Positions 7,160 through 15,627 of a stretch of 64,000 bases of DNA are shown here, one piece after another. Within the stretch, counting starts at the first letter, position 1. Each line of letters opens with the position of its first letter. The notes under the pieces are model-generated. The model worked only from the letters and a program-made list of their open reading frames with translations. It did not search any database and was not told the DNA's origin. The stretch is from JBMOPD01 sp049323615 (GTDB lineage Bacteria > Bacillota > Desulfotomaculia > Desulfotomaculales > Desulfocucumaceae), in the NCBI GenBank assembly GCA_049323615.1, contig JBMOPD010000094.1:62001-126000 (forward strand), given 5' to 3'. Made by a program: the position numbers and the translations under genes.

Positions 7160-8044
7160 CTATTCTGGATTCTGGATTCTGGATTCTGGATTCCTCTTCC
7201 TGATCCTTCCCCAAATGCAGGCCGCCGCCTCGTCCATGGTCAGGGGTGTGCCGTCAACACTGAATCCCGCCTCATTCAACCTGTCAATTACCTCGCAGGG
7301 AAAGGGAAAGTCCAGTCCGGCCCTTTTCAATTGGCCGGGATTGGCAAATACCTGTCTGGCCGGGCCGGCCAGCACAATTTCACCTTTACTCAAAACCACA
7401 ACCCGGTCGGCCAGGGCAGCCACATCGTCCATATTGTGGCTGGCCATGACAATGGTTATGCCCTGATCTTTAAGACTTCTCAATGTTTCAAAAATTTTTT
7501 TCCGTCCTCCGGGGTCAATGCCGGCCGTGGGTTCGTCCAGAGCCAGAATACCGGGCCTGACGGCCAGCACCGAGGCCAGCGCCACCCGGCGCTGTTCGCC
7601 CCCGCTCAAACGAAAGGGCGAAACCCGCCGCGCCTCCATACCATCAAGTCCCACCATGGAAAGGGCTTCCATCACCCTTATGTCTGTTTCCTGCCGGGAC
7701 AGGCCCAGGTTTCCGGGCCCGAATGATACTTCCCGGTAAACCGTTTCCTCAAAAAACTGCTTTTCCGGGTACTGCATCAGCAGTCCCACCTGGGTCCACA
7801 GCCTCTTCCTGGCATTTTTATCCCTGGTGTCGGACCCGTTTACCAGCACCCTGCCCCTGTCGGGCAGCAAAAGTCCGTTCAGGTGCTGCAAAACCGTCGA
7901 CTTGCCCGAACCCGTGGGCCCCACCAGGGCCAGCAGTTCGGCCTTCATCACATCGAGGCTCAGGCCGTTCAGCGAGGCGGTTTCCAGGGGTGTTCCCCGG
8001 GCGTAGGAATGCCACACTTTTTCTATACTTATAACAGCCGACAT
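7160..8044 (-). CDS. ecfA2: ECF transporter ATP-binding protein EcfA2
   Basis: Second ATPase of the energy-coupling factor module. Walker A is GPTGSGKST near residue 43, the Q-loop lies in LLMQYPEKQFFEETV, the signature is LSGGEQRRVALA and Walker B is ILALDEPTAG, with the switch His in VMASHNMDDV. The long C-terminal domain ends in N-P-E-S-R-I-Q-N-P-E, a direct translation of the ATTCTGG heptamer array. It overlaps ecfA1 by 16 bases. Confidence 0.94.
   Translation of the reverse strand: MSAVISIEKVWHSYARGTPLETASLNGLSLDVMKAELLALVGPTGSGKSTVLQHLNGLLLPDRGRVLVNGSDTRDKNARKRLWTQVGLLMQYPEKQFFEETVYREVSFGPGNLGLSRQETDIRVMEALSMVGLDGMEARRVSPFRLSGGEQRRVALASVLAVRPGILALDEPTAGIDPGGRKKIFETLRSLKDQGITIVMASHNMDDVAALADRVVVLSKGEIVLAGPARQVFANPGQLKRAGLDFPFPCEVIDRLNEAGFSVDGTPLTMDEAAACIWGRIRKRNPESRIQNPE
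7162..7194. repeat. Heptamer array, ATTCTGG family, forming the 3' end of ecfA2
   Basis: Four perfect ATTCTGG units plus a degenerate fifth. Read on the minus strand in three successive frames they give the 7-residue period N-P-E-S-R-I-Q at the EcfA2 C-terminus. Confidence 0.85.
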
Positions 8045-8832
8045 AGGCAGGTCACCAGCTCATCCACCGTCAACACCGGGTCGGGCAAAGTCACGCCGTA
8101 CATTCTCAGCCTCCGGGCCAGATCCGCCGGGCCGGGCAGCTCCAGGCCCATTCCGGACAGCAGGCCATATGATTTGAATACCTCCGCCGGTGTCCCGTCC
8201 ATAACAATGCGCCCCCGGTGGAGAACCAGCACCCGGCCGGCAAAGACGGCCTCCTCCATAAAATGGGTGACCAGAATTACAGTCATGCCCAAACCGGCTG
8301 CGAGCTTCCTGATCAGGTCCATCACCGCGCGCCTGCCGGCCGGCCCCAGCATTGAAGTGGGCTCGTCAAGTACCAGGCATTCAGTCCTCATGGCCAGCGC
8401 CCCGGCAATGGCCAGCTGCTGTTTCTGGCCCCCCGAAAGGGTGTGCACAGCCCGCCCGGCCAGATCCTTAATCCCCGCCACCTCCATGGCAAAGTCCACC
8501 GACTCCCTTATGGAGGCAGGGCTGTGGCCCAGATTTTCAGGGCCGAAGGCGATATCTTCCTCCACCGTGGCGCCCACCAGCTGGTTGTCGGGATTCTGAA
8601 AGACAAACCCCACCCGCCGGCGTATTTCCGGTATGCAGCGGGGGTTGCGGGTGTCCATTCCGGCCACCGTCACGGAACCGGCCAGGGGCAGCAGCAGGCC
8701 GTTTATATGACGGGCCAGGGTGGATTTCCCCGACCCGTTGGGCCCTATTACAGCCGTAAAACCGCCCCTGTCTATGGCGGCGGTAATACCATCCAGCGCA
8801 TGGCCCGCAGCTCCTCCATAACTGAAGGTCAC
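8029..8832 (-). CDS. ecfA1: ECF transporter ATP-binding protein EcfA1 (start uncertain)
   Basis: First ATPase of the ECF module: Walker A IGPNGSGKST, Q-loop FVFQNPDNQLVGATVEED, signature LSGGQKQQLA, Walker B CLVLDEPTS, switch His in LVTHFMEE. The only standard start is GTG at 8832, with no ribosome site, and it gives T-F-S-Y-G-G. The upstream in-frame codons still encode N-E-Y-I-R-F-S-G-V-T-F-S-Y, the usual first strand of the family, but include no ATG, GTG or TTG before a TAG at 8877-8875. So it has a non-canonical start, a frameshift near the N-terminus, or a shortened protein. Confidence 0.85.
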   Translation of the reverse strand: MTFSYGGAAGHALDGITAAIDRGGFTAVIGPNGSGKSTLARHINGLLLPLAGSVTVAGMDTRNPRCIPEIRRRVGFVFQNPDNQLVGATVEEDIAFGPENLGHSPASIRESVDFAMEVAGIKDLAGRAVHTLSGGQKQQLAIAGALAMRTECLVLDEPTSMLGPAGRRAVMDLIRKLAAGLGMTVILVTHFMEEAVFAGRVLVLHRGRIVMDGTPAEVFKSYGLLSGMGLELPGPADLARRLRMYGVTLPDPVLTVDELVTCLCRLL

Positions 8833-8874
8833 ACCGGAAAAGCGGATATATTCATTACTTATCCCGGCATTTTG

Positions 8875-9213
8875 CTATACCAGTTCCAGAATTACCATCT
8901 GGGCCGCGTCCCCCCGGCGGTGTTCGGCCCTGATAATCCTTGTGTATCCCCCCCGGCGGCCGGCATACTTGGGTCCGACGGTATCAAAAAGTTTCCTGAC
9001 TACATCCTCGTCGTATATATAAGCCAGGGCCTGCCGGCGGGCGGCCAGGTCACCCTTCTTGGCCAGGGTAACCATTTTTTCGGCAATACTCTTTACTTCC
9101 TTGGCGCGGGCTTCGGTGGTTTTAATGCGGTCTTCCTTTATCAGGGAGGTGACCAGGTTGCGCAGCATGGCCTTGCGGTGGCCGGTCGTCACCCCCAACT
9201 TTTGGTAGCCCAC
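8875..9213 (-). CDS. rplQ: 50S ribosomal protein L17
   Basis: 112 residues, standard bacterial length. Diagnostic blocks are GHRKAMLRNLVTSLI, EDRIKTTEARAKEVK and the C-terminal GGYTRIIRAEHRRGDAAQM followed by V-I-L-E-L-V. L17 lies near the peptide exit tunnel. It is last in the alpha operon, 14 bases after rpoA, and precedes the ECF transporter genes as in other Firmicutes. Confidence 0.98.
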   Translation of the reverse strand: MGYQKLGVTTGHRKAMLRNLVTSLIKEDRIKTTEARAKEVKSIAEKMVTLAKKGDLAARRQALAYIYDEDVVRKLFDTVGPKYAGRRGGYTRIIRAEHRRGDAAQMVILELV

Positions 9214-9227
9214 CGTTCATCACTCCC

Positions 9228-10175
9228 TTAATCATCGTCTTTACGCAGTGAAAGGCCCAGTTCTTTAAGTTTGTTGATTACCTCTTCCAGCGATTTCTTG
9301 CCCAGGTTTCTTACCTTCATCATGTCTTCTTCATTGCGCTGCACCAGTTCTTCCACCGTGTTGATACCGGCGCGCTTCAGGCAGTTGTAGGAACGGACCG
9401 AAAGGTCCAGCTCCTCGATGGTCATCTCGAGGATCTTGTCTTTCTTTTCTTCTTCCTTCTCTACCATTATCTCCACGTCATTGACGGTTTCGGTAAGCCC
9501 GATGAACAGCCTCAAGTGTTCACCCAGTATTTTTGCCGACAGGCTGGCGGCCTCGTCCGGCCTTATGCTGCCGTCGGTCCAAATCTCCAGGGTCAGCTTG
9601 TCGTAGTCGGTACGCTGTCCAACCCTGGTGTTCTCAACAGTGTAGTTGACCTTGCGCACCGGTGTAAAAACAGAGTCCACCGGAATCACGCCGATTATGT
9701 GGTCGCCCTTTTTATTTTTTTCAGCCGGCACATAACCCCTGCCCTTGGCCACCGTAAGCTCCATGAAAAGCCTGGCGTTGCCGGACAGGGTGGCGATATG
9801 CAGGTCGGGGTTTAAAATATCTATATCGGCATCGTGGATGATGTCACCGGCCTTAACCTCACCTTCACCCTTGGCCTCGATGCGCATCAGCTTTTCCTCT
9901 TCGGTGTGCATTTTCAGGCACAGGCCCTTGAGATTCAGTATTATATCGGTGACATCTTCCTTAACGCCCGGGATGGTGGAGAACTCGTGCAGCACCCCGT
10001 CAATCTTGACCGAGGTGACGGCCGCCCCCGGCAAAGAGGAGAGCAGTATCCTGCGCAGTGAATTGCCCAGGGTAATGCCGTAACCCCTTTCCAGAGGTTC
10101 CACCACAAAACGGGCGAAGTTGTTTTCCTCATTCATCTCCGCACATTCAATTTTCGGTTTCTCTATTTCCAGCAT
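9228..10175 (-). CDS. rpoA: RNA polymerase alpha subunit
   Basis: 315 residues. The N-terminal dimerisation domain carries RFVVEPLERGYGITLGNSLR and continues R-R-I-L-L-S-S-L-P-G. The C-terminal domain (about 245-310, LDLSVRSYNCLKRAGINTVE, then MMKVRNLGKKSLEE) contacts UP elements and activators. An acidic/Lys linker (E-K-E-E-E-K-K-D-K) joins them. Start ATG at 10175 with AAGG-type ribosome site. It sits between rpsD and rplQ in the usual order. Confidence 0.98.
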   Translation of the reverse strand: MLEIEKPKIECAEMNEENNFARFVVEPLERGYGITLGNSLRRILLSSLPGAAVTSVKIDGVLHEFSTIPGVKEDVTDIILNLKGLCLKMHTEEEKLMRIEAKGEGEVKAGDIIHDADIDILNPDLHIATLSGNARLFMELTVAKGRGYVPAEKNKKGDHIIGVIPVDSVFTPVRKVNYTVENTRVGQRTDYDKLTLEIWTDGSIRPDEAASLSAKILGEHLRLFIGLTETVNDVEIMVEKEEEKKDKILEMTIEELDLSVRSYNCLKRAGINTVEELVQRNEEDMMKVRNLGKKSLEEVINKLKELGLSLRKDDD

Positions 10176-10229
10176 TTAAAGGTAACCTCCCTAACAGCCG
10201 GAATATCCCGCCGGTTCTGTACTGCCCAC

Positions 10230-10856
10230 TTACCTGGAGTACAGCTCCACTATGAGGTGTTCCTGTACCGGGACGTCTATCTGGTCTCTGGTGGGAAGGG
10301 CAATTACGCGCCCCCTGGCCTGTTCGGGCTCATATTCCAACCAGGGCGGGAGAGTCCTGTCGGCCGCCCTTTCCATCAATTCCTTGATGCGGGGAGACTC
10401 TTTGCTTTTTTCCCGCACCTCAATTACATCCCCCACCCGGACTAAAAAAGAGGGAATGTTCACTTTCCTGCCGTTAACGGTGAAATGGCCGTGCCTGACA
10501 AGCTGGCGGGCCTCCACCCGGGAAGCTCCCAGTCCGAGGCGGTAAATCACGTTATCCAGGCGCCTCTCCAATAGCCGCAGCAGGTTTTCACCGGTAATCC
10601 CCTGCTGTCTCTCAGCCTCTTCAAAATAATTTCTGAACTGCTTTTCCAGAATACCGTAAATACGCCGCGTTTTCTGCTTCTCACGCAGCTGAATGCCATA
10701 TTCGCTGACTTTCTTCCTGGACTGGCCGTGCATCCCCGGGGCATAACTTTTCCGGTCCACGGCGCATTTACCCGAATAGCACCGGTCCCCTTTAAGGTAA
10801 AGTTTCATGCCTTCCCTGCGGCAAAGCCTGCACTGCGCCTCTGTATACCTTGCCAT
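10230..10856 (-). CDS. rpsD: 30S ribosomal protein S4 (zinc-type)
   Basis: Primary 16S-binding assembly protein, 208 residues. The N-terminus keeps four cysteines (C9, C12, C26, C31 in Q-C-R-L-C-R-R and D-R-C-Y-S-G-K-C), the zinc-binding form. The S4 RNA-binding domain includes RRLDNVIYRLGLGASRVEAR and HGHFTVNGRKVNIPS. In many bacteria S4 represses its own operon; no such site was identified here. Confidence 0.98.
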   Translation of the reverse strand: MARYTEAQCRLCRREGMKLYLKGDRCYSGKCAVDRKSYAPGMHGQSRKKVSEYGIQLREKQKTRRIYGILEKQFRNYFEEAERQQGITGENLLRLLERRLDNVIYRLGLGASRVEARQLVRHGHFTVNGRKVNIPSFLVRVGDVIEVREKSKESPRIKELMERAADRTLPPWLEYEPEQARGRVIALPTRDQIDVPVQEHLIVELYSR

Positions 10857-10875
10857 TTAAAACTCCTTCACCTCC

Positions 10876-11265
10876 TTAAACTCTCCGGCGTTTGGGAGGC
10901 CGGCACCCGTTGTGTGGAATCGGTGTTACGTCCTTGATCAGGTTTACTTCAAGGCCTGCCGCCTGGAGTGAACGGATGGCCGCTTCCCGGCCCGCGCCGG
11001 GCCCCTTGACCATTACCTCCACTTCTTTCATGCCGTGTTCCATTGCTTCCTTGGCAGCCTTTTCAGCAGCCATCTGGGCTGCAAAGGGTGTGCTCTTCCT
11101 GGACCCCTTAAATCCTACCTGACCGGCGCTGGCCCAGGAAACGGAGTTACCTTTAGTATCGGTTATGGTAACGATGGTATTGTTAAAGGTGGACTTTATA
11201 TGGGCCACCCCGCGGTCAATATTCTTTTTCTCACGCCTCTTGGTACGGGCGGCGCGACGTGCCAT
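10876..11265 (-). CDS. rpsK: 30S ribosomal protein S11
   Basis: 129 residues. Contains GVAHIKSTFNNTIVTITDT, SWASAGQVGFKGSRKSTPFA and the end TPIPHNGCRPPKRRRV, all diagnostic. S11 forms part of the platform at the mRNA exit. It lies between rpsM and rpsD with short gaps of 16-19 bases. Confidence 0.98.
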   Translation of the reverse strand: MARRAARTKRREKKNIDRGVAHIKSTFNNTIVTITDTKGNSVSWASAGQVGFKGSRKSTPFAAQMAAEKAAKEAMEHGMKEVEVMVKGPGAGREAAIRSLQAAGLEVNLIKDVTPIPHNGCRPPKRRRV

Positions 11266-11281
11266 TAGCTAACCCCCTTAT

Positions 11282-11653
11282 TTACTTCTTCCGGCGTACT
11301 CCAACAGTCTTCTTGGGACCCTTGCGGGTGCGGGCATTGGTTTTGGTCCGCTGCCCCCTGACCGGCAGACCCCGGCGGTGTCTTAACCCGCGGTAGGACC
11401 CGATCTCGATCAGCCGCTTGATGTTGAGGGCTACTTCCCGGCGCAGGTCACCCTCAACCTTGTAATTTTTCTCGATCACTTCACGCAGCCTGCTTACTTC
11501 GTCTTCCGTCAGGTTGCGCATTCTGGTGTCCGGGTTGATTCCGGTCTGCTCCAGGATTTTCTTGGAAGTTGACCTGCCGATGCCGTATATATAGGTCAGG
11601 GCAATTTCCACCCGTTTATCCCGGGGCAGGTCGGCCCCTGCAATACGTGCCAT
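11282..11653 (-). CDS. rpsM: 30S ribosomal protein S13
   Basis: Head protein contacting tRNA and L5. ARIAGADLPRDKRVEIALTY, IYGIGRSTSKKIL and the basic tail RTKTNARTRKGPKKTVGVRR are diagnostic. I place the start at ATG 11653 (M-A-R-I-A-G), with GGGAGGTG 11 bases upstream. An earlier in-frame ATG at 11674 would put seven non-family residues on the front. 123 residues. Confidence 0.97.
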   Translation of the reverse strand: MARIAGADLPRDKRVEIALTYIYGIGRSTSKKILEQTGINPDTRMRNLTEDEVSRLREVIEKNYKVEGDLRREVALNIKRLIEIGSYRGLRHRRGLPVRGQRTKTNARTRKGPKKTVGVRRKK

Positions 11654-11720
11654 GCTTTTGTAAACACCTCCCATTAATCTTAAAGGTCTAATCTAAATAA
11701 GAAAAGGCAATATACTTCAG

Positions 11721-11834
11721 TTAGCCCTGCTTTTGCTTATGCTTCGGGTTTTCACAAATCACCATAACTACGCCTTTGCGGCGGATAATCTTGCACTTTT
11801 CACAGATAGCCTTCACTGACGGGCGCACCTTCAC
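11721..11834 (-). CDS. rpmJ: 50S ribosomal protein L36 (zinc-type)
   Basis: A 37-residue gene translating as M-K-V-R-P-S-V-K-A-I-C, ending N-P-K-H-K-Q-K-Q-G. Zinc ligands C11, C14, C27 and H32 are present. The start is GTG at 11834. It sits in the canonical infA-rpmJ-rpsM position. Confidence 0.96.
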   Translation of the reverse strand: MKVRPSVKAICEKCKIIRRKGVVMVICENPKHKQKQG

Positions 11835-11862
11835 CTTAAAAACCCCCTTAAAAAACCAATCA

Positions 11863-12081
11863 CTATTTATAGCGGTAAACAATCCTGCCCCGGGTTAAAT
11901 CATACGGGGACAGTTCAACCATTACCCGGTCCCCGGCCAGAATACGGATAAAATTCATGCGAATTTTACCCGAAACATGGGCCAATACCTTGTGCCCGTT
12001 CTGGAGTTCCACGCGAAACATGGCATTGGGCAGGGGCTCGATTACAGTACCTTCAATTTCAATAACGTCCTCTTTTGACAT
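11863..12081 (-). CDS. infA: Translation initiation factor IF-1
   Basis: 72 residues, a single S1-like OB fold. Conserved blocks: IEIEGTVIEPLPNAMFRVEL, HVSGKIRMNFIRILAGDRVM, VELSPYDLTRGRIVYRYK. It binds the 30S A site during initiation. It lies between the KOW gene and rpmJ, the normal Firmicutes order. Confidence 0.98.
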   Translation of the reverse strand: MSKEDVIEIEGTVIEPLPNAMFRVELQNGHKVLAHVSGKIRMNFIRILAGDRVMVELSPYDLTRGRIVYRYK

Positions 12082-12115
12082 TAGTTTGGATCCAACCTCC
12101 TTACAACAAGGTTAT

Positions 12116-12409
12116 TTAACCGTCAACATAGCTGGTGATTATCTCTCTCAGCGCCCTCCGGATGTCAAGGTCGGTCACCTTGAGGCCGGCCTTTATTTTT
12201 TCATTTATCTCGGCCGACATTTCCGGACATGATCTCAGGTGCTTTTCGTTTTTTCGCTTGGGATTTGCAACCCTGCGTATCTCGCCGTCTACAACATACA
12301 CCCTGTTATCCGGGGCCTTCTCCAGCACCAGGTAATGTTTTCCCCTGTCCCGCCCGGCAGTGGAAACTACCAGCCGCCCCGGCTCCAAGCGATCAGACAA
12401 ACCCGCCAC
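12116..12409 (-). CDS. KOW-domain RNA-binding protein (L14e-like)
   Basis: 97 residues. The N-terminal KOW/SH3-like motif LEPGRLVVSTAGRDRGKHYL continues V-L-E-K-A and V-Y-V-V-D-G, followed by a basic P-K-R-K-N-E-K-H-L. A small protein of this kind is common between map and infA in Clostridia and is often annotated as L14e-like. A ribosome-associated role is inferred from context. Confidence 0.85.
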   Translation of the reverse strand: MAGLSDRLEPGRLVVSTAGRDRGKHYLVLEKAPDNRVYVVDGEIRRVANPKRKNEKHLRSCPEMSAEINEKIKAGLKVTDLDIRRALREIITSYVDG

Positions 12410-12422
12410 CTCCGTATCCCGG

Positions 12423-13169
12423 TTACAACCGGGTGAGAATTTCCGGTTTACCGCTGGTGATGGCTATGGTATGTTCAAAATGAGCTGACTTTTTCATGTC
12501 CTTGGTGACAACAGTCCAGTTGTCCGGGAGGGTGCGCACCTCGTGGGTGCCCATGTTCACCATCGGTTCAATGGCTAATGTCATTCCGGCCCTCAGTCTC
12601 GGACCCCTGCCGGGCCGGCCGAAATTGGGTACCTGCGGTTCCTCGTGCATGCTCCTGCCTATTCCGTGGCCGACATAATCCCGCACCACGGAAAAACCAT
12701 TCTTTTCCACATGTTTTTGTACAGCGTGGGAAATATCCGACAGCCTGTTTCCTTCAACAGCCCGGGCAATACTCAAATAAAGGGACTCTTCGGTTACCGA
12801 AAGCAATCGCCTGGTTTCATCATCTATTTCGCCTACCGGCAGCGTCACCGCGCTGTCCCCAAAATATCCATTTATTTCCGCCCCGATGTCAATACTAATA
12901 ATATCTCCATTTTCCAAAACCCTTAAACTGGGAATGCCGTGCACCACCTGCTCATTGGGGGACGCGCAGATGGTGGACGGAAAGCCGTAAAGACCCTTGA
13001 ATGCCGGCCTGGCTCCCCTGGCCACAATAAAGTTTTCGGCCAGCCGGTCCAGTTCAGCCGTGGTTACCCCCGGTTTTACAGCCCTGTTGAGTTCCTCAAG
13101 GGCCCCGGCCACCACCCGGCCGGCATCTCTCATGTAGGCTATTTCTTTTTCGGTTTTCAAGGTGATCAT
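12423..13169 (-). CDS. map: Methionine aminopeptidase, type I
   Basis: Removes the initiator Met from nascent proteins. 248 residues in the pita-bread fold. Metal ligands appear in ISIDIGAEINGYFGDSA (two Asp), GHGIGRSMHEEP (His), TLAIEPMVNMG (Glu) and the C-terminal HFEHTIAIT (Glu). It follows secY by 20 bases, with no adk between them, unlike the common secY-adk-map order. Confidence 0.97.
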   Translation of the reverse strand: MITLKTEKEIAYMRDAGRVVAGALEELNRAVKPGVTTAELDRLAENFIVARGARPAFKGLYGFPSTICASPNEQVVHGIPSLRVLENGDIISIDIGAEINGYFGDSAVTLPVGEIDDETRRLLSVTEESLYLSIARAVEGNRLSDISHAVQKHVEKNGFSVVRDYVGHGIGRSMHEEPQVPNFGRPGRGPRLRAGMTLAIEPMVNMGTHEVRTLPDNWTVVTKDMKKSAHFEHTIAITSGKPEILTRL

Positions 13170-13189
13170 AGCAAATACCCCAATACCCC

Positions 13190-14449
13190 TTACTTAATGA
13201 AACCCTGGTAGCTGCGCATAAGCATATGCGACTCCATCTGCTTCATGGTGTCCAGCGCGACACCCACCACGATAAGTAAGGATGTTCCACCGAAATAGAT
13301 GTTTGGTATTTTAGTGGCCACCAAAACAAAATTGGGCAGTATGGCGATCAGGGCCAGAAACACCGCCCCCGCCAGGGTCACCCGGCTCATCACCTTGCTG
13401 ATGTACTCGGCCGTCGGCCTGCCCGCCCGGATACCCGGTATGAAGCCGCCGTATTTCTTGATGTTGTCGGCCACGTCCACCGGGTTCATGATCACGGCGG
13501 TGTAAAAGTACGTAAAGCCGATGATCAGCAGGGCGTAAATAATGGTGTGCGGGAAGGTCCCCCAGCCGAAAAAGTCCACATACCATGCCGCAATCTTGTT
13601 GTTCGGGAAGTACCGGGCAATCTGGTCCGGAAACATCATTAAAGACGAAGCGAAAATCACCGGGATCACACCGGCCTGGTTTACCCTCAGCGGCAGGTGG
13701 GTGGACTGGCCCCCGTAAACCCTGCGCCCGACCACACGCTTGGCGTACTGCACGGGTATCCGGCGCTGCCCCTCCTGAACCGCCACTATGCCGGCAATAA
13801 CCAGCCCCCCTATGGCCACCAGCAGCAGAATGCTCAAAAAGTTTATGGTTCCGGTCTGCAGGTACTGCACAATATTGGCTAGGCCCGAAGGCAGCCGCGA
13901 CACTATGCCGGCGAATATCAGGAGCGAAATCCCGTTTCCTATTCCCTTTTCGGTTATCTGCTCACCCAGCCACATCAGTAAGGCGGTGCCGGCGGTAAGG
14001 GTTATGGCCACCAGCAGGTAGGTCCACACCGTGGGGTGCCCCATGGCAGCCCTCAGGGCGGCGGTGGTGCCGATGGCCTGCAGGAAGGCCAGCACCACGG
14101 TCAGGTACCTGATGTACTGGGTAATCTTTTTACGCCCCTCTTCCCCTTCCTTGGACAGCCTTTCCAGGTGGGGTATAACCACCGTCAGCAGCTGCATGAT
14201 GATTGAGGCATTGATGTACGGAGTTATACTCATGGCAAATACCGAAAAGTTTTTGAAGGCCCCGCCGGAAATAACGTCAAAAAACCCGAACAGCTGGTTG
14301 CTGGCCACCAGCTCGGCAAAAACACTGGAATCCACCCCGGGTACCGGGATATGGGCGCCCAGCCTGAATACAAAAAGTATGGCCAGGGTGAACAGCACTT
14401 TTCTCCTCAGCTCTTCGATTTTCCAGGCCGCCTGCAGAGTGCTGATCAT
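13190..14449 (-). CDS. secY: Preprotein translocase subunit SecY
   Basis: Central channel of the Sec translocon. 419 residues with ten hydrophobic segments. Recognisable blocks include RLGAHIPVPGVDSSVFAEL, the plug-region FGFFDVISGGAFKNFSVFAM, GEQITEKGIGNGISLLIFAG and GGFIPGIRAGRPTAEYI. The start codon follows the rplO stop directly (TAAATG), so translation is probably coupled. Works with SecE, encoded at 39377-39712. Confidence 0.98.
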   Translation of the reverse strand: MISTLQAAWKIEELRRKVLFTLAILFVFRLGAHIPVPGVDSSVFAELVASNQLFGFFDVISGGAFKNFSVFAMSITPYINASIIMQLLTVVIPHLERLSKEGEEGRKKITQYIRYLTVVLAFLQAIGTTAALRAAMGHPTVWTYLLVAITLTAGTALLMWLGEQITEKGIGNGISLLIFAGIVSRLPSGLANIVQYLQTGTINFLSILLLVAIGGLVIAGIVAVQEGQRRIPVQYAKRVVGRRVYGGQSTHLPLRVNQAGVIPVIFASSLMMFPDQIARYFPNNKIAAWYVDFFGWGTFPHTIIYALLIIGFTYFYTAVIMNPVDVADNIKKYGGFIPGIRAGRPTAEYISKVMSRVTLAGAVFLALIAILPNFVLVATKIPNIYFGGTSLLIVVGVALDTMKQMESHMLMRSYQGFIK

Positions 14450-14896
14450 TTAAATCACCTCAGCCTTACCGCCGGAAGCGGCTATCTTTTCGGCGGCCGA
14501 CTTGCTGAAGGCATGGGCTTTCACGGTAAGGGCCCTGGTCAGTTCCCCGCCGCCCAGTATTTTCACGCCGTCACCAATTTTTTTAATTATCCTGGCTTCC
14601 AGAAGGATCTCCGGAGTGACCACGGTTCCGGCCTCAAATTTATTCAGGCTGTCCAGGTTCACGGCCTCCATATGTTTTTTAAACGGCGCATTGGTAAATC
14701 CGCGCTTGGGCATGCGCCTCTGCAGCGGCATCTGCCCGCCCTCGAAACCCGGACGCACTCCCCCGCCGGACCGTGACTTTTGACCTTTATGGCCTCTGCC
14801 GGCAGTTTTGCCAGTTCCGCTCCCGATGCCCTGCCCCTTGCGGGCCGGCTTTTTACGGGCCCCCGGATGCGGCCGTAATTCGCTCAACTGAACCAA
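14450..14896 (-). CDS. rplO: 50S ribosomal protein L15
   Basis: 148 residues. The Gly/Arg/Lys-rich N-terminal arm (GQGIGSGTGKTAGRGHKGQK, then G-F-E-G-G-Q-M-P-L) and the C-terminal L15 fold are clear. The start is TTG at 14896, with AAGGAGGTG 5 bases upstream. A late-assembly 50S protein, adjacent to secY. Confidence 0.97.
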   Translation of the reverse strand: MVQLSELRPHPGARKKPARKGQGIGSGTGKTAGRGHKGQKSRSGGGVRPGFEGGQMPLQRRMPKRGFTNAPFKKHMEAVNLDSLNKFEAGTVVTPEILLEARIIKKIGDGVKILGGGELTRALTVKAHAFSKSAAEKIAASGGKAEVI

Positions 14897-14909
14897 AATT
14901 GCACCTCCT

Positions 14910-15089
14910 TCAGGCTTCTTCCACCTTCACCAGGTGGGCAACCTTTTTTATCATGCCCGTGACAGCGGGATTGTCTTCCTTTACAACAGAGCTGTTCAGC
15001 TTGCCAAGGCCAAGGGCCTTTACCGTCGCCCGCTGCTCCCCGGGCCTGCCGATAAGGCTTTTGACCAGGGTAATTTTTACCTTTGCCAA
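14910..15089 (-). CDS. rpmD: 50S ribosomal protein L30
   Basis: 59 residues: A-K-V-K-I-T-L-V-K-S-L-I-G-R-P at the N-terminus and DNPAVTGMIKKVAHLVKVEE at the C-terminus are typical. I prefer TTG at 15089, 8 bases after GGGGAG; a GTG at 15098 overlaps that ribosome site. Sits between rpsE and rplO as usual. Confidence 0.95.
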   Translation of the reverse strand: MAKVKITLVKSLIGRPGEQRATVKALGLGKLNSSVVKEDNPAVTGMIKKVAHLVKVEEA

Positions 15090-15108
15090 TTCTCTCACTC
15101 CCCAAACT

Positions 15109-15609
15109 TCATCCTAACAACTCTTCCACGGTCTTCCCTCTAAGGCGGGCTACCGCCTGCGGTGTTTTCAGGCTCTTAAGCCCGGCCATGGTGGCGTGAA
15201 CCATGTTGTTGGCATTGTTTGAACCCAGAGACTTGGTTAAAATATCCTTCACCCCGGCCAGCTCCAGGATTGCCCTGACCGGCCCCCCGGCAATCACGCC
15301 GGCGCCGGGCGCCGCGGGCTTCATAAGGACTTTACCGGCCCCGAAAATTCCGACCACCTCGTGGGGAATGGTGGTTCCCGACAGGGGAACCTCGATCATA
15401 TTCTTTTTGGCATCCTCTATTCCTTTGCGGATTGCCTCGGGAACCTCCCCCGCCTTTCCCAGTCCCGCTCCGACGTGGCCGTTACCGTCACCAACAACCA
15501 CAAGGGCTGAAAAACTGAATCTCCGGCCCCCTTTTACCACTTTGGCCACCCGGTTGATATAGACAACCTTTTCGGACAATTCCAGTTTACCAGCATCAAT
15601 CCTGGACAC
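15109..15609 (-). CDS. rpsE: 30S ribosomal protein S5
   Basis: 166 residues. The double-stranded RNA-binding-like N-terminal domain has VVKGGRRFSFSALVVVGDGN and the fidelity-linked loop GHVGAGLGKAGEVPEAIRKG. The C-terminal domain reads GVIAGGPVRAILELAGVKDI and SLGSNNANNMVHATMAGL. Located between rplR and rpmD; a GGGGACA hairpin element lies just upstream. Confidence 0.98.
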   Translation of the reverse strand: MSRIDAGKLELSEKVVYINRVAKVVKGGRRFSFSALVVVGDGNGHVGAGLGKAGEVPEAIRKGIEDAKKNMIEVPLSGTTIPHEVVGIFGAGKVLMKPAAPGAGVIAGGPVRAILELAGVKDILTKSLGSNNANNMVHATMAGLKSLKTPQAVARLRGKTVEELLG

Positions 15610-15627
15610 CTATTTCCCTCCTTAATT

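Noticed and set aside
8836..8855. Short leader peptide M-N-I-S-A-F-P-V overlapping the ecfA1 GTG
   Set aside because: The ATG lacks a clear ribosome site; more likely a by-product of the disturbed ecfA1 start.
7088..8874. Vitamin riboswitch ahead of the ECF transporter genes
   Set aside because: The genes are tightly packed behind rplQ (42-base gap) with no room for a riboswitch, and the ecfA2-ecfT gap holds only a 25-base palindrome.
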